In this document: piece after piece, positions 25,555-34,808 of the stretch
Position numbering within the stretch: the stretch's first letter is position 1
How the letters are laid out: every line of letters starts with the position of its first letter
NCBI GenBank assembly: GCA_016868205.1
Contig: VGHR01000023.1
Coordinates: 1-34,808 of the forward strand
Direction of reading: 5' to 3'
DNA length: 34,808 bases
Source of the DNA: Betaproteobacteria bacterium
Lineage (GTDB): Bacteria > Pseudomonadota > Gammaproteobacteria > Burkholderiales > Burkholderiaceae_C
Position numbers and translations under genes: made by a program
The notes under the pieces: generated by a model
Told to the model about the DNA's origin: nothing
The model's database searches: none
Seen by the model: the letters and a program-made list of their open reading frames with translations, nothing else

Positions 25555-26865
25555 TCAGCGCTGTGCGATCGGTTTGACTTGTCTCGTGGCTGAGCCGGTG
25601 AAGAGCTGGCGCGGGCGGCCGATCTTGTACTCGGGATCGCCAATCATCTCATTGAGTTGGGCGATCCAGCCGATGGTGCGGGCCAGGGCAAAGATACCAG
25701 TAAACAGATTGACCGGAATGCCGATGGCGCGCTGCACGATGCCCGAGTAGAAATCAACATTGGGGTATAGCTTGCGTTGCACGAAGTAGTCGTCTTCCAG
25801 CGCAATCTTCTCCAGTTGTTTGGCCAGCTTGAAAAGAGGGTCGTTTTCCAGTCCGAGTTCAGTCAGTACCTCATTGCAGGTTTCCTGCATCAGCTTGGCA
25901 CGGGGGTCATAGTTCTTGTAGACCCGGTGACCAAAGCCCATCAATTTAACATTGGAGTTTTTGTCCTTGACCTGGGCTATGAACTCGCCCACCTTGGCCA
26001 CCCCGCCCATCTTCTGGATGTCCTCGAGCATGTTCAGGCAGGCTTCGTTGGCCCCGCCGTGAGCCGGACCCCAGAGGCAGGCCACGCCCGCGGCAATCGC
26101 GGCAAAGGGGTTGGTGCCCGAAGAGCCGCACAGCCGGACGGTTGAAGTCGATGCGTTTTGTTCGTGATCGGCGTGCAGGATAAAGATGCGGTCCATGGCG
26201 CGCTCGAGCACCGGATTGACCACATAGTCCTCGCAGGGTACGCCGAACATCATGCGCAAGAAGTTGCCAGCATACGAGAGGTCGTTGCGTGGGTACATGT
26301 AGGGCTGTCCCACGCCGTATTTGTACGCCATGGCCACCAGAGTAGGCAGCTTGGCGATCAGGCGAATAGCCGCGATTTCGCGGTGTTTGGGATTATTGAT
26401 GTCGGTGCTGTCGTGATAGAAGGCCGACATGGCGCCCACCAATCCGGTCAGCACGGCCATGGGATGCGCGTCCCGGCGGAATCCGCGCATGAAGAAGTGC
26501 ATTTGCTCGTTGACCATGGTGTGATTGGTCACCAGCTTGGTAAAGGCGGCCTTTTCACCAGCGTTGGGCAGCTCACCGTAGAGCAGCAGGTGGCAGGTCT
26601 CAAGAAAATCGCAATTTGTGGCCAGCTGCTCGATGGGGTAGCCGCGGTAGAGCAGCTCGCCCTTGTCGCCGTCGATGTAGGTGATGGCCGATTGGCAGGA
26701 CGCGGTGGAGAGAAAGCCCGGGTCGTAGGTGAACATGCCGGTCTGCGCGTAGAGCTTGCGGATGTCAATCACATCGGGACCGATGCTGCCCTTGTAGACG
26801 GGCATTTCGATGCTCGGGCTGCCGTTACTGAAAGACAGCGTGGCTTTGTTATCGGCGAGTTTCAT
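25555..26865 (-). CDS. gltA: citrate synthase GltA (type II)
   Basis: GltA condenses oxaloacetate with acetyl-CoA, the entry step of the TCA cycle. Catalytic histidines appear as H234 (HADHEQNAS), H269 ([10 protein letters not shown]) and H313 ([14 protein letters not shown]); the catalytic Asp is in NVDFYSG. The 436-residue length and the N-terminal beta-rich domain fit the hexameric, NADH-regulated type of Gram-negative bacteria. AGAGGA precedes the ATG by 6-7 nt. It is the last gene of the sdh operon, 32 bp after sdhE, and is followed by a strong terminator. Confidence 0.98.
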   Translation of the reverse strand: MKLADNKATLSFSNGSPSIEMPVYKGSIGPDVIDIRKLYAQTGMFTYDPGFLSTASCQSAITYIDGDKGELLYRGYPIEQLATNCDFLETCHLLLYGELPNAGEKAAFTKLVTNHTMVNEQMHFFMRGFRRDAHPMAVLTGLVGAMSAFYHDSTDINNPKHREIAAIRLIAKLPTLVAMAYKYGVGQPYMYPRNDLSYAGNFLRMMFGVPCEDYVVNPVLERAMDRIFILHADHEQNASTSTVRLCGSSGTNPFAAIAAGVACLWGPAHGGANEACLNMLEDIQKMGGVAKVGEFIAQVKDKNSNVKLMGFGHRVYKNYDPRAKLMQETCNEVLTELGLENDPLFKLAKQLEKIALEDDYFVQRKLYPNVDFYSGIVQRAIGIPVNLFTGIFALARTIGWIAQLNEMIGDPEYKIGRPRQLFTGSATRQVKPIAQR

Positions 26866-26897
26866 GAGTGTCCTCTTTCTGGGTGTGTGTCGCTTCG

Positions 26898-27224
26898 TTA
26901 TGGGGCAATTGGCGCCGGCGCGTGGGGGTGGTGCATGGTTTGAAGGACTTCAAGTGCCTGCACCGACAGGGCCGAGTCTGTCTCAAGCTCGTCGGCTTGC
27001 TTGCGCTTGAGCAGCAGGTCGAGCAGGTCGTTGTCTGCCAGCGCCATCAAGTCCTCAAGACCTTGCGCCTGTCCTACAGTGATACGGCCTTCAAATTGCC
27101 TGAAAAACCTTTCGATGAACAAATCGTTCTCGAGCAGGCCGCGTCGGCACCGCCATTTCAGGCGCGACAGGCTGCGTTCGTCGAGCAGCGCTTGCGCAGA
27201 CAGGTCGGTATTCATCGCGGCCAT
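26898..27224 (-). CDS. sdhE: succinate dehydrogenase assembly factor SdhE
   Basis: SdhE (SDHAF2 family, formerly YgfY) promotes covalent FAD attachment to SdhA. The diagnostic RGxxE motif appears as RRGLLENDL, followed by [34 protein letters not shown]. At 108 residues it has a longer C-terminal tail than E. coli SdhE (88). The ATG at 27224 is used; another ATG three codons later is equally possible. It sits between sdhB (10 bp) and gltA (32 bp), consistent with its role. Confidence 0.95.
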   Translation of the reverse strand: MAAMNTDLSAQALLDERSLSRLKWRCRRGLLENDLFIERFFRQFEGRITVGQAQGLEDLMALADNDLLDLLLKRKQADELETDSALSVQALEVLQTMHHPHAPAPIAP

Positions 27225-27234
27225 CTGAAGGGGC

Positions 27235-27939
27235 TCACACCGAGCGCAGGACCATCATTTCCTTGATCTTGCCGATAGCCTTGGTGGGGTTGAGGCCCTT
27301 GGGACAAACATCCACGCAGTTCATGATGGTGTGGCACCGGAACAGGCGGTAAGGGTCCTCAAGGTTGTCCAGGCGCGCGGCGGTGGCCTGGTCGCGGCTG
27401 TCAGCGATGAAGCGGTAGGCCTGTAGCAGACCGGCCGGACCCACGAATTTATCGGGGTTCCACCAAAAGCTCGGGCAGCTCGTTGAGCAGCTGGCACACA
27501 GAATGCACTCGTACAGGCCATTGAGTTCGTCGCGTTCTTCCGGGCTTTGCAGACGCTCTTTTTCGGGCGGCACTGTCTCATTGACCAAGTAAGGTTTGAT
27601 CGAGTGGTACTGCTTGAAAAACTGCGTCATGTCCACGATCAGGTCGCGGATCACCGGCAGACCCGGCAGCGGCTTGAGCACGATCTCGCCCTTGAGCGTG
27701 CTCATATTGGTCAGGCAGGCCAGGCCGTTCTTGCCGTTGATGTTCATGGCGTCCGATCCGCACACGCCCTCGCGGCAGGAGCGACGGAACGAGATGGAGG
27801 GGTCTTGCTCCTTGAGCTTCATCAGGGCATCGAGCAGCATCCGCTCGGTGCCGCTGAGTTCGATCTCGACCGTCTGCATGTACGGCTTGGCGTCTTTGTC
27901 GGGGTCGTAGCGGTAGATCTTGAAGATGCGTTTTGTCAT
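27235..27939 (-). CDS. sdhB: succinate dehydrogenase iron-sulfur subunit SdhB
   Basis: SdhB passes electrons from FAD to quinone through three clusters. The [2Fe-2S] ligands are C55, C60 and C75 (SCREGVCGSDAMN and NGLAC). The second motif CILCASCSTSC (145-155) supplies [4Fe-4S] ligands, and C202, C208 and C212 (RCHTIMNCVDVCPKGLNP) complete the [4Fe-4S] and [3Fe-4S] clusters. Length is 234 residues. It lies 28 bp after sdhA and 10 bp before sdhE. Confidence 0.99.
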   Translation of the reverse strand: MTKRIFKIYRYDPDKDAKPYMQTVEIELSGTERMLLDALMKLKEQDPSISFRRSCREGVCGSDAMNINGKNGLACLTNMSTLKGEIVLKPLPGLPVIRDLIVDMTQFFKQYHSIKPYLVNETVPPEKERLQSPEERDELNGLYECILCASCSTSCPSFWWNPDKFVGPAGLLQAYRFIADSRDQATAARLDNLEDPYRLFRCHTIMNCVDVCPKGLNPTKAIGKIKEMMVLRSV

Positions 27940-27967
27940 GGCTTGCTCCGAATGCGTGCGTTGGGGT

Positions 27968-29773
<1,806 letters not shown>

Positions 29774-29777
29774 GGGT

Positions 29778-30143
29778 TCAGAATCTCCAGAGCACTTGAA
29801 TAGCCCAGCCCGCATTGGCCACGAGCCAGACGATGGTAAATACTTGCAGGGCCAGTCGCAGGCCCACCGGCTTGATGTAGTCCATGAAGACATCGCGCAT
29901 ACCCACCCAGACGTGGTAGAGCAGGGCAATGATGACCGCAAAGGTGAGGGTCTTCATCGCCTGCGGCGCAAAGATGCCCGACCAGGTGTCGTAGCTGATC
30001 GGGCCGGAGGTGATCAGCACCTGCGCCAGCACGATGACCGTAAACAAAGCCATGAGCACGGCGGTCACGCGCTGGGCCAGCCAGTCGCGCGTGCCGTAGT
30101 GCGCACCAACCACGATGCGCTTGGAGCCGTAGTTAACTGCCAT
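29778..30143 (-). CDS. sdhD: succinate dehydrogenase membrane anchor SdhD
   Basis: SdhD is the second membrane subunit that anchors SdhAB and helps bind heme b and quinone. The 121-residue protein starts MAVNYGSKRIVVGAHYGTRD and has three hydrophobic helices (about 20-42, 60-80 and 92-115). LLYHVWVGMRDVFMDYI carries the likely heme-ligand His. An upstream in-frame start would add 9 residues and overlap sdhC by 4 bp, but the chosen ATG fits family N-termini better. Confidence 0.94.
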   Translation of the reverse strand: MAVNYGSKRIVVGAHYGTRDWLAQRVTAVLMALFTVIVLAQVLITSGPISYDTWSGIFAPQAMKTLTFAVIIALLYHVWVGMRDVFMDYIKPVGLRLALQVFTIVWLVANAGWAIQVLWRF

Positions 30144-30166
30144 ATTCTTCTTGCTCCTCGAACAAA

Positions 30167-30610
30167 TCAATAAAAACCGAACAGCTTGGCACCGAGCACC
30201 ACGGTCAGGGCCAGGCTCAGAACGAGGACGATGCGCGCCGAGTTGGCCCCCGACTGTTTGTCGACCGAGCCGTGGTTGATGTCCATGCGCAGGTGGCGTA
30301 GCCCCGCCAGGAAGTGGTGCAGATAGGCCCAGATCAGGGCCAGGGCCACCAACTTCCAGATGACACCGGGCAGACCGAGCATGCCCACCGAGAAAGCGCC
30401 GGTGAAGCGCTCGAAAGACAGTTCCGAGGAGATGGAGGTGTCGAACATCCAGATGATGAAAGGCATGAGCAGAAACATCATCACGCCACTGACGCGGTGC
30501 AGGATGGAGACCCAGCCGGCCGCCGGCAGGCGGTAGCTCGGCAGGTCGCTCAGGGCATTGATGTTGCGGAATTCGGGTCTTTTGCGAGCGCTGGTCACGG
30601 ATTCGGACAT
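30167..30610 (-). CDS. sdhC: succinate dehydrogenase cytochrome b556 subunit SdhC
   Basis: SdhC is the first membrane subunit of succinate dehydrogenase, binding heme b and quinone. The family N-terminus is visible as RPEFRNINALSDLPSYRLPA followed by GWVSILHRVSGVMMF. Three transmembrane helices follow, with HHFLAGLRHLRMD carrying the heme histidine. Length is 147 residues. It is the first gene of the operon; a tentative promoter lies 56-85 bp upstream. Confidence 0.96.
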   Translation of the reverse strand: MSESVTSARKRPEFRNINALSDLPSYRLPAAGWVSILHRVSGVMMFLLMPFIIWMFDTSISSELSFERFTGAFSVGMLGLPGVIWKLVALALIWAYLHHFLAGLRHLRMDINHGSVDKQSGANSARIVLVLSLALTVVLGAKLFGFY

Positions 30611-30665
30611 GCGTGAACTTTCTGGTTGGTATGTGTACTGATGATTTCAGGGTCGGGTGCCCGAA

Positions 30666-30695
30666 ATTCTATTGCAATGCAGCAAGACGGTTCAG
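30666..30695 (-). promoter_or_regulatory. possible sdhC operon promoter
   Basis: On the minus strand CTGAAC (30690-30695) and TAGAAT (30666-30671) are 18 bp apart, giving a leader of about 50 nt. The -10 is good and the -35 weak. No copy of the mdh/gntR operator was seen here. Confidence 0.35.
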
Positions 30696-30793
30696 GGCGT
30701 TTCATGACCGGGGAGTCGTTCCGAGCAAGACAGCCGGGCCCCAGCGCCTGGCTGCGGCAGTGTCAAGTAGGGCGGGACAAGCTGACGCCATGG

Positions 30794-32329
30794 TTACAGA
30801 TCGTCTAAATGGCTCAACAGCTCACGCGCTTTGGCCTCGATCTCGGTGCTTTCCCGAGGTTCGATGCGCTGCAGATTCTTGACCATGAGCGCCGTGCGCG
30901 GATTTGAGGCCAATTGCGCCTCATGCGTCTTCAGAAAGTACCAGTACAGGGTGGTCAGGGGGCAGGCCTTCTCGCCGGTGCGGTGCTGCGGTTCGTACGC
31001 GCATCCGCTGCAGTAATTGCTCATGCGCTTGACATACGCCCCGCTGGCCACATAGGGCTTGCTGGTAAAGCGGGGGCCGGCGGCAAACAGGGCCATGCCG
31101 GCGGTGTTGGGCAGTTCCACCCACTCGACGGCGTCCACATACATGGACAGATACCAATCGCACAGCTCGGAGGGCTCGATTTGCGCCAGTACGCCGAACA
31201 TGCCGGTGATCATCAGGCGCTGGATGTGGTGGGCGTAGCCGTAATCCAGGGTCTGCCCGATGCTTTGGGCCATGCAGTTCATGCGGGTCTGGCCGGTCCA
31301 GTACCAGGCAGGCAGCGGCCTGCGATGCTGAAAATGGTTGGCCTGCTTGAGATCAGGCATGTCCAGGTGGTAGATGCCGCGCATGAATTCGCGCCAGCCC
31401 AAGACCTGGCGGATGAACCCCTCCACGCTGGCCAGGTCGAGCGCGCGCTCGCGCCAGGCGCGCTCGGCCGCCTGCACCACCTCGAGCGGCCTCAGAAGCT
31501 TGAGGTTTAGCGCGCTTGAAATCAATGAGTGCCAGCCGAACGGCATGCCAGTCCACATCGCATCCTGGTGTTTGCCGAAGCTGGGCAGCCTGTGTGCGAT
31601 GAAGTCCTCAAGGGCACTGAGGGCCTGCGCGCGAGTGACCGGCCAGTTGAAATGGGCCAGGCTGCCAGGATGGTCGGCAAAGCGCTGTTCCACCAGGGCC
31701 AGAACATCCCGGGTGAGGGCATCGGGCTCGAACACCGGCGCTGCCGGGATCTGTCCAGGCCCGGCCTTGCCAAAGCCGCTTCGGTTCTCCGCATCAAAAT
31801 TCCATTGGCCACCGACCGGGTCGTCCCCGTCCATCAGCACCTGCCATTGTTTGCGCATCTGCCGATAGAAAAACTCCATGCGCAGTTGTTTGGATCGACC
31901 GGCCCACGCTGCAAAGGCCCGGGTGCTGCACAGGAAGTGCGTGTCTTCGCACCACTGCAGCTGCAGGTTCGGGGGCATGGCAGCCTCGATTTGTTGGCGC
32001 ACCCTGAGGTCGCCGGGCTCTACCGCGACCACGCCTTGTGGCCTGAGGTCTGCCAGCGCGGCCTGCAAGCCCTGGCCCAGGCTGGCATCGTTGTGCGTCT
32101 GGAGGCTGCGGTAATGCACCTTGAAGCCGCGCTCGCCGAGTTCCGCCGCGAAGTGCCGCATGGCTGACAAAAAAAGTGCGATGCGCGCCCGGTGTGAACG
32201 CACATGGGTCGACTCTTCGAGGGCCTCGATCATCACCACCACATCGCGTAGCGGGTCGGCCTGCTCGAGCGCGGCTGATCGGGCATCGAGCTGATCGCCC
32301 AGCAGCAGGATGAGGTGCCGCACCTTCAT
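30794..32329 (-). CDS. iron-sulfur bacterial cryptochrome/photolyase (PhrB-like, FeS-BCP)
   Basis: A 511-residue protein of the deoxyribodipyrimidine photolyase-related family, whose characterised members repair (6-4) photoproducts using FAD and an antenna pigment. It begins MKVRHLILLLGDQLDARSAAL. The four [4Fe-4S] cysteines are at C352, C440, C443 and C456 (MNCMAQS, NYCSGCAYE, KACPLTT), each two residues beyond the positions known for Agrobacterium PhrB. FAD-binding helices include EGFIRQVLGWREFMRGIYH and NTAGMALFAAGPRFTSKPY. Its ATG overlaps the stop of the DUF2256 gene upstream. Substrate ((6-4) versus cyclobutane dimers) is inferred from family. Confidence 0.94.
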   Translation of the reverse strand: MKVRHLILLLGDQLDARSAALEQADPLRDVVVMIEALEESTHVRSHRARIALFLSAMRHFAAELGERGFKVHYRSLQTHNDASLGQGLQAALADLRPQGVVAVEPGDLRVRQQIEAAMPPNLQLQWCEDTHFLCSTRAFAAWAGRSKQLRMEFFYRQMRKQWQVLMDGDDPVGGQWNFDAENRSGFGKAGPGQIPAAPVFEPDALTRDVLALVEQRFADHPGSLAHFNWPVTRAQALSALEDFIAHRLPSFGKHQDAMWTGMPFGWHSLISSALNLKLLRPLEVVQAAERAWRERALDLASVEGFIRQVLGWREFMRGIYHLDMPDLKQANHFQHRRPLPAWYWTGQTRMNCMAQSIGQTLDYGYAHHIQRLMITGMFGVLAQIEPSELCDWYLSMYVDAVEWVELPNTAGMALFAAGPRFTSKPYVASGAYVKRMSNYCSGCAYEPQHRTGEKACPLTTLYWYFLKTHEAQLASNPRTALMVKNLQRIEPRESTEIEAKARELLSHLDDL

Positions 32330-32505
32330 GGCCTGGCCGCGCCGGCGCTGCGGCAGGCTTGGCTGCAATAGCGCACAGCGTCCCAGTTTTCAGCCCAGCG
32401 TTTGCGCCAAGTCATGGGCCGGCCGCAGGACTGGCAGGGTTTGCTGGGCAGGTAGGACTTGTTGCCTTTGAAGCCGGAGTCCTTGGCGGGAGATTTACGG
32501 GGCAT
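32326..32505 (-). CDS. DUF2256 zinc-ribbon-like small protein
   Basis: A 59-residue protein beginning MPRKSPAKDSGFKGNKSYLP. It matches the DUF2256 pattern: SKPCQSCGRPMTWRKRWAEN followed by WDAVRYCSQACR, with two Cys-x-x-Cys/Cys-x-x-x-Cys pairs (C24, C27, C47, C51) fit to bind zinc. Function is unknown, but the family is often found beside photolyase-related genes. The stop overlaps the photolyase ATG (ATGA) and the gene starts 12 bp after the GntR/UTRA gene, so all three may be one transcript. Confidence 0.9.
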   Translation of the reverse strand: MPRKSPAKDSGFKGNKSYLPSKPCQSCGRPMTWRKRWAENWDAVRYCSQACRSAGAARP

Positions 32506-32517
32506 GGACGGCGCGGC

Positions 32518-33306
32518 TTAGCCCAGGCTGTTGCGGTAGTGGTGGCTGTCGGTGCGGTAGAAGCCGCGCCTGAGTTCCATCGGGATGTCCTGGTAGGTGT
32601 GGGCCACCCGCTCGACGCTCAGCAGCGGCGTACCCGCCGGCACTTGGAGCTTCTCGGCCGCTGCGGTGTCGGCGGCCACGGCGCGCAGCTTCTCGTCGGC
32701 CCGCACCATGCGCACCCCAAACTCGGTTTCGAACAGCGCGTACATCGCGCCTTCATGGGTGGCCAGACGCTCGGCGGTAAGCCCCTTGAAGGCCGAACCC
32801 GGCAGCCAGAGCTCTTCCAGGATGGTGGGCACGCCGCGGAAGGCCAGCACCCGCCGCACCTGCAGCACGGGGTCGCCCGTGCGCAGCGCCAAGGTGCGCG
32901 CAACATCGGCGGGTGCGCGCTGTCGCTTGCAGTCGATGATGCTGCGCTGGGCCGGGCCCTCGCTGGCCGCGCTTCCACGGTCGGGCATCAGCCGCAGAAA
33001 ACGGTATTGCACCTGCTGCTCAGCATGGGTGGCCACAAAGGTGCCTTTGCCCTGCCGCCGCACCACCAGATTTTCCGAGGCCAGCTCGTCAATGGCCTTG
33101 CGCACGGTGCCCTGGCTTACCCGGTAACGGCCGGCGAGTTCGATCTCGCTGGGGATCAGGTCGCCGGGCTTCCACTGGCCCGCCTGCAGGCTCTGCAGAA
33201 TTAGCGACTTGATCTGCTGGTAGAGCGGACTGAAGGCCGGGGTCACCGAGGCTTCGTCGGTCGGCAGGCTCAGGTCGGCGGTCGGGTTGGATTCAGGCAT
33301 GGTCAT
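32518..33306 (-). CDS. GntR-family regulator with UTRA (HutC-type) domain
   Basis: A 262-residue regulator. The winged helix-turn-helix covers about residues 25-92 (LYQQIKSLILQSLQAGQWKP, SEIELAGRYRVSQGTVRKAI, RQGKGTFVA), and the UTRA effector domain about 105-255 (VLQVRRVLAFRGVPTILEEL, LLSVERVAHTYQDIPMELRR). HutC-type proteins bind palindromic sites and respond to small metabolites. It is divergent from mdh and the palindrome TCTTATATAAGA lies within its own promoter, so autoregulation and control of mdh are likely. The effector is unknown; an organic acid would suit the neighbourhood (inference). Confidence 0.93.
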   Translation of the reverse strand: MTMPESNPTADLSLPTDEASVTPAFSPLYQQIKSLILQSLQAGQWKPGDLIPSEIELAGRYRVSQGTVRKAIDELASENLVVRRQGKGTFVATHAEQQVQYRFLRLMPDRGSAASEGPAQRSIIDCKRQRAPADVARTLALRTGDPVLQVRRVLAFRGVPTILEELWLPGSAFKGLTAERLATHEGAMYALFETEFGVRMVRADEKLRAVAADTAAAEKLQVPAGTPLLSVERVAHTYQDIPMELRRGFYRTDSHHYRNSLG

Positions 33307-33334
33307 ACGGCTGGTGGTGGCCGGGCTGGATTAA

Positions 33335-33364
33335 ATCATATCTCTTATATAAGACATAAGACAA
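33335..33364 (-). promoter_or_regulatory. candidate promoter of the GntR/UTRA gene
   Basis: Minus strand: TTGTCT (33359-33364) and TATGAT (33335-33340) with an 18-bp spacer. The palindromic operator lies inside the spacer, an arrangement that would let a bound repressor block RNA polymerase. Confidence 0.5.
33343..33362. promoter_or_regulatory. GntR operator: palindrome plus tandem half-site
   Basis: TCTTATATAAGA (33343-33354) is a perfect 12-bp palindrome, extending to ATCTCTTATATAAGACAT with two mismatched positions. ATAAGAC is then repeated directly (33349-33355 and 33356-33362), adding a half-site in tandem. It lies in the gntR promoter spacer and just upstream of the mdh -35. Confidence 0.65.
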
Positions 33365-33365
33365 A

Positions 33366-33395
33366 TTGACCCCCTTGGGTTTTCCCGCATAGAAT
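33366..33395 (+). promoter_or_regulatory. mdh promoter
   Basis: TTGACC (33366-33371) and TAGAAT (33390-33395) are 18 bp apart, a five-of-six -35 and a five-of-six -10. The leader to the mdh ATG would be about 63 nt. The GntR operator ends 3 bp before the -35. Confidence 0.6.
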
Positions 33396-33464
33396 GCGCG
33401 GCGCCGCGCTGGCCCCGCGCCAGGCCTCTTTTTCAATGATACCGTCTTCGCTTTGGAGCCTCCC

Positions 33465-34448
33465 ATGAAGAAACCCGTCCGTGTTGCCGTCACCGGTGCT
33501 GCTGGTCAGATCGGCTATGCCTTGCTGTTTCGCATTGCCTCGGGCGAAATGCTCGGCAAGGACCAGTCAGTCATTTTGCAACTGCTGGAGATCCCGGACG
33601 AGAAGGCTCAAAAGGCGCTCAAGGGCGTGATGATGGAGCTCGAGGACTGCGCCTTCCCCCTGCTGGCGGGCATGCACGCCTACGGCGAGGCCACGCAGGC
33701 CTTCAAGGACACCGACTACGCCTTGCTGGTTGGCGCGCGTCCGCGCGGCACCGGTATGGAACGCGCTGATCTGCTGGCGGCCAATGCGCAGATTTTTACT
33801 GCCCAGGGTAAGGCCCTGAATGCTTCGGCCTCGCGCCATGTCAAGGTGCTGGTGGTGGGTAATCCGGCCAACACCAACGCTTACATCGCCATGAAGTCCG
33901 CCCCCGATCTGCCGGCCAAAAACTTCACCGCCATGCTGCGCCTGGACCACAACCGCGCCCTCAGTCAGGTGGCTGCCAAAACCGGCAAGGCCGTGGCCGA
34001 CATTCAAAAGCTGTGCGTCTGGGGCAATCACTCCCCCACCATGTACGCTGACTACCGCTTTGCGACCATCGGCGGTCAGTCGGTCAAAGACATGATCAAT
34101 GACCAGGTCTGGAACGAGACCGTGTTCCTTCCCACGGTGGGCAAGCGCGGTGCGGCCATCATCGAGGCGCGCGGCCTTTCTTCAGCTGCCTCGGCAGCCA
34201 ATGCGGCCATTGACCACATGCGCGATTGGGCCCTCGGTACGAACGGTGGCTGGGTCACCATGGGCGTACCCAGCCAGGGCTGGTACGGCATTCCCAAGGA
34301 GGTGATGTTTGGCTTCCCGGTCACCTGCGCAAACGGCGAGTATTCGGTCATTGAAGGCCTGCCGATCGATGCCTTCAGCCAGACCTGCATCGACAAGACG
34401 CTCAAGGAGCTGACCGACGAGCAGGCGGGCGTGGCTCACCTGCTTTGA
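33465..34448 (+). CDS. mdh: malate dehydrogenase Mdh
   Basis: Mdh interconverts malate and oxaloacetate with NAD in the TCA cycle. The Rossmann motif GAAGQIGY is at residues 11-18, VGARPRG carries the substrate Arg of the mobile loop, LRLDHNRA the catalytic Asp-side segment, and [11 protein letters not shown] the catalytic His. Length is 327 residues, typical of the beta-proteobacterial cytosolic type. GGAGCC precedes the ATG by a few nucleotides; an upstream in-frame start would add 4 residues. The gene is divergent from the GntR/UTRA gene and may be co-read with the lyase gene 39 bp downstream. Confidence 0.98.
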   Translation: MKKPVRVAVTGAAGQIGYALLFRIASGEMLGKDQSVILQLLEIPDEKAQKALKGVMMELEDCAFPLLAGMHAYGEATQAFKDTDYALLVGARPRGTGMERADLLAANAQIFTAQGKALNASASRHVKVLVVGNPANTNAYIAMKSAPDLPAKNFTAMLRLDHNRALSQVAAKTGKAVADIQKLCVWGNHSPTMYADYRFATIGGQSVKDMINDQVWNETVFLPTVGKRGAAIIEARGLSSAASAANAAIDHMRDWALGTNGGWVTMGVPSQGWYGIPKEVMFGFPVTCANGEYSVIEGLPIDAFSQTCIDKTLKELTDEQAGVAHLL

Positions 34449-34487
34449 AACCGGCTGTTTGAATCGCTGACGCCCCAATCGGTCGGC

Positions 34488-34808
34488 ATGATGCATCCGC
34501 GCGAAATCCTGCTCGATGCGCAGGCCGCCGCTGGCGCGCTGCCGGTCTGTGACCACTACAGCGGGGTTCCTGACCGCATGCGCAAGAGCCTGCAGTTGCA
34601 GGCGCAGATGCGGCGTGAGTTCGGCGCCTGCGTGTTTGATGTCACGCTCGACTGCGAGGACGGCGCGCCGGTGGGTGACGAAGCCGATCATGCCGCCCTG
34701 GTGGCCGAGCTGGTGCTGCAGGCTGAGCCGGGCGCCCGGGTGGCCGCGCGGGTGCACCCGATAGATCACCCGCATTTTTCAGAGGACTTGCGCCTGATTG
34801 CTGGCGCG
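34488..34808 (+). CDS. HpcH/HpaI aldolase / CitE-like lyase (partial, runs off window)
   Basis: The first 107 codons of a gene cut by the window end. After the start (ATG-ATG, either may be used) comes a segment with LPVCDHYSGVPDRMRKSLQ, then GACVFDVTLDCEDGAPVGD and VAARVHPIDHPHF. The strand-Asp-Cys-Glu-Asp and Arg-Val-His segments resemble CitE/malyl-CoA lyase-type members of the HpcH/HpaI family, which cleave or form 3-hydroxyacyl-CoA esters using a divalent metal. The exact substrate cannot be told from this part. Its place 39 bp after mdh suggests organic-acid metabolism. Confidence 0.85.
   Translation, partial: MMHPREILLDAQAAAGALPVCDHYSGVPDRMRKSLQLQAQMRREFGACVFDVTLDCEDGAPVGDEADHAALVAELVLQAEPGARVAARVHPIDHPHFSEDLRLIAGA

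Noticed and set aside
30761-30766. Perfect TTGACA on the minus strand upstream of sdhC
   Set aside because: No -10-like hexamer lies 15-19 bp downstream; the weaker CTGAAC-TAGAAT pair fits better.

Overview
The window is GC-rich, densely packed chromosomal DNA of a beta-proteobacterium. The order of housekeeping genes (leuC-leuD-leuB-asd-fimV-truA-trpF-trpB-trpA-accD, and sdhCDAB-sdhE-gltA beside a GntR gene and mdh), a second infA, and the closeness of the proteins to Burkholderiales families suggest a Comamonadaceae-like member of Burkholderiales. This placement comes from gene content and order; no search was run. I see no insertion sequence, phage gene or CRISPR array.

Layout. (1) Positions 149-1164: a tRNA-Ser(UGA) with a terminator, preceded by a SAM-dependent methyltransferase gene whose stop codon lies inside the tRNA. 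(2) 1292-5747: a urease operon read leftward, ureA-(small His-rich membrane protein)-ureB-ureC-ureE-ureF-ureG, without ureD. (3) 5992-6946: infA and a CBS-domain protein, both rightward. (4) 7037-15189: a purine-ureide block, with an ABC importer, an M20 amidohydrolase, a UraD-allantoate amidohydrolase fusion, allantoinase PuuE and an FCD-type GntR regulator on the minus strand, and uraH (5-hydroxyisourate hydrolase) divergent from the regulator. Two TGTATACA-centred palindromes, one between regulator and uraH and one ahead of the ABC importer, suggest a single local regulon. (5) 15200-25391: accD, trpA, trpB, trpF, truA, a short FimV-like gene, asd, leuB, leuD and leuC, all leftward and mostly coupled by ATGA overlaps. 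(6) 25555-30610: gltA, sdhE and sdhBADC, leftward, closed by a good terminator. (7) 30794-33306: an iron-sulfur photolyase, a DUF2256 zinc-ribbon gene and a GntR/UTRA regulator. (8) 33465 to the end: mdh and the start of a CitE/HpcH-type lyase.

How the genes work together: UraH, UraD, PuuE and the allantoate amidohydrolase carry 5-hydroxyisourate through OHCU, allantoin and allantoate, releasing nitrogen. Urease in the same window can split urea. Urate oxidase and ureD are not present here. gltA, sdhCDAB and mdh are TCA-cycle genes, and a GntR operator sits in the shared gntR/mdh promoter region.

The observation I rate highest lies between leuB and asd (21915-22105): a promoter whose predicted start almost coincides with the ATG of a 33-codon ORF, a run of six Thr and two Lys codons near the end of that ORF, and an intrinsic terminator just ahead of the asd ribosome binding site. 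Asd makes the common precursor of threonine, lysine and methionine, so this looks like a leader-peptide attenuator for asd. I do not know of a description of it in this group.
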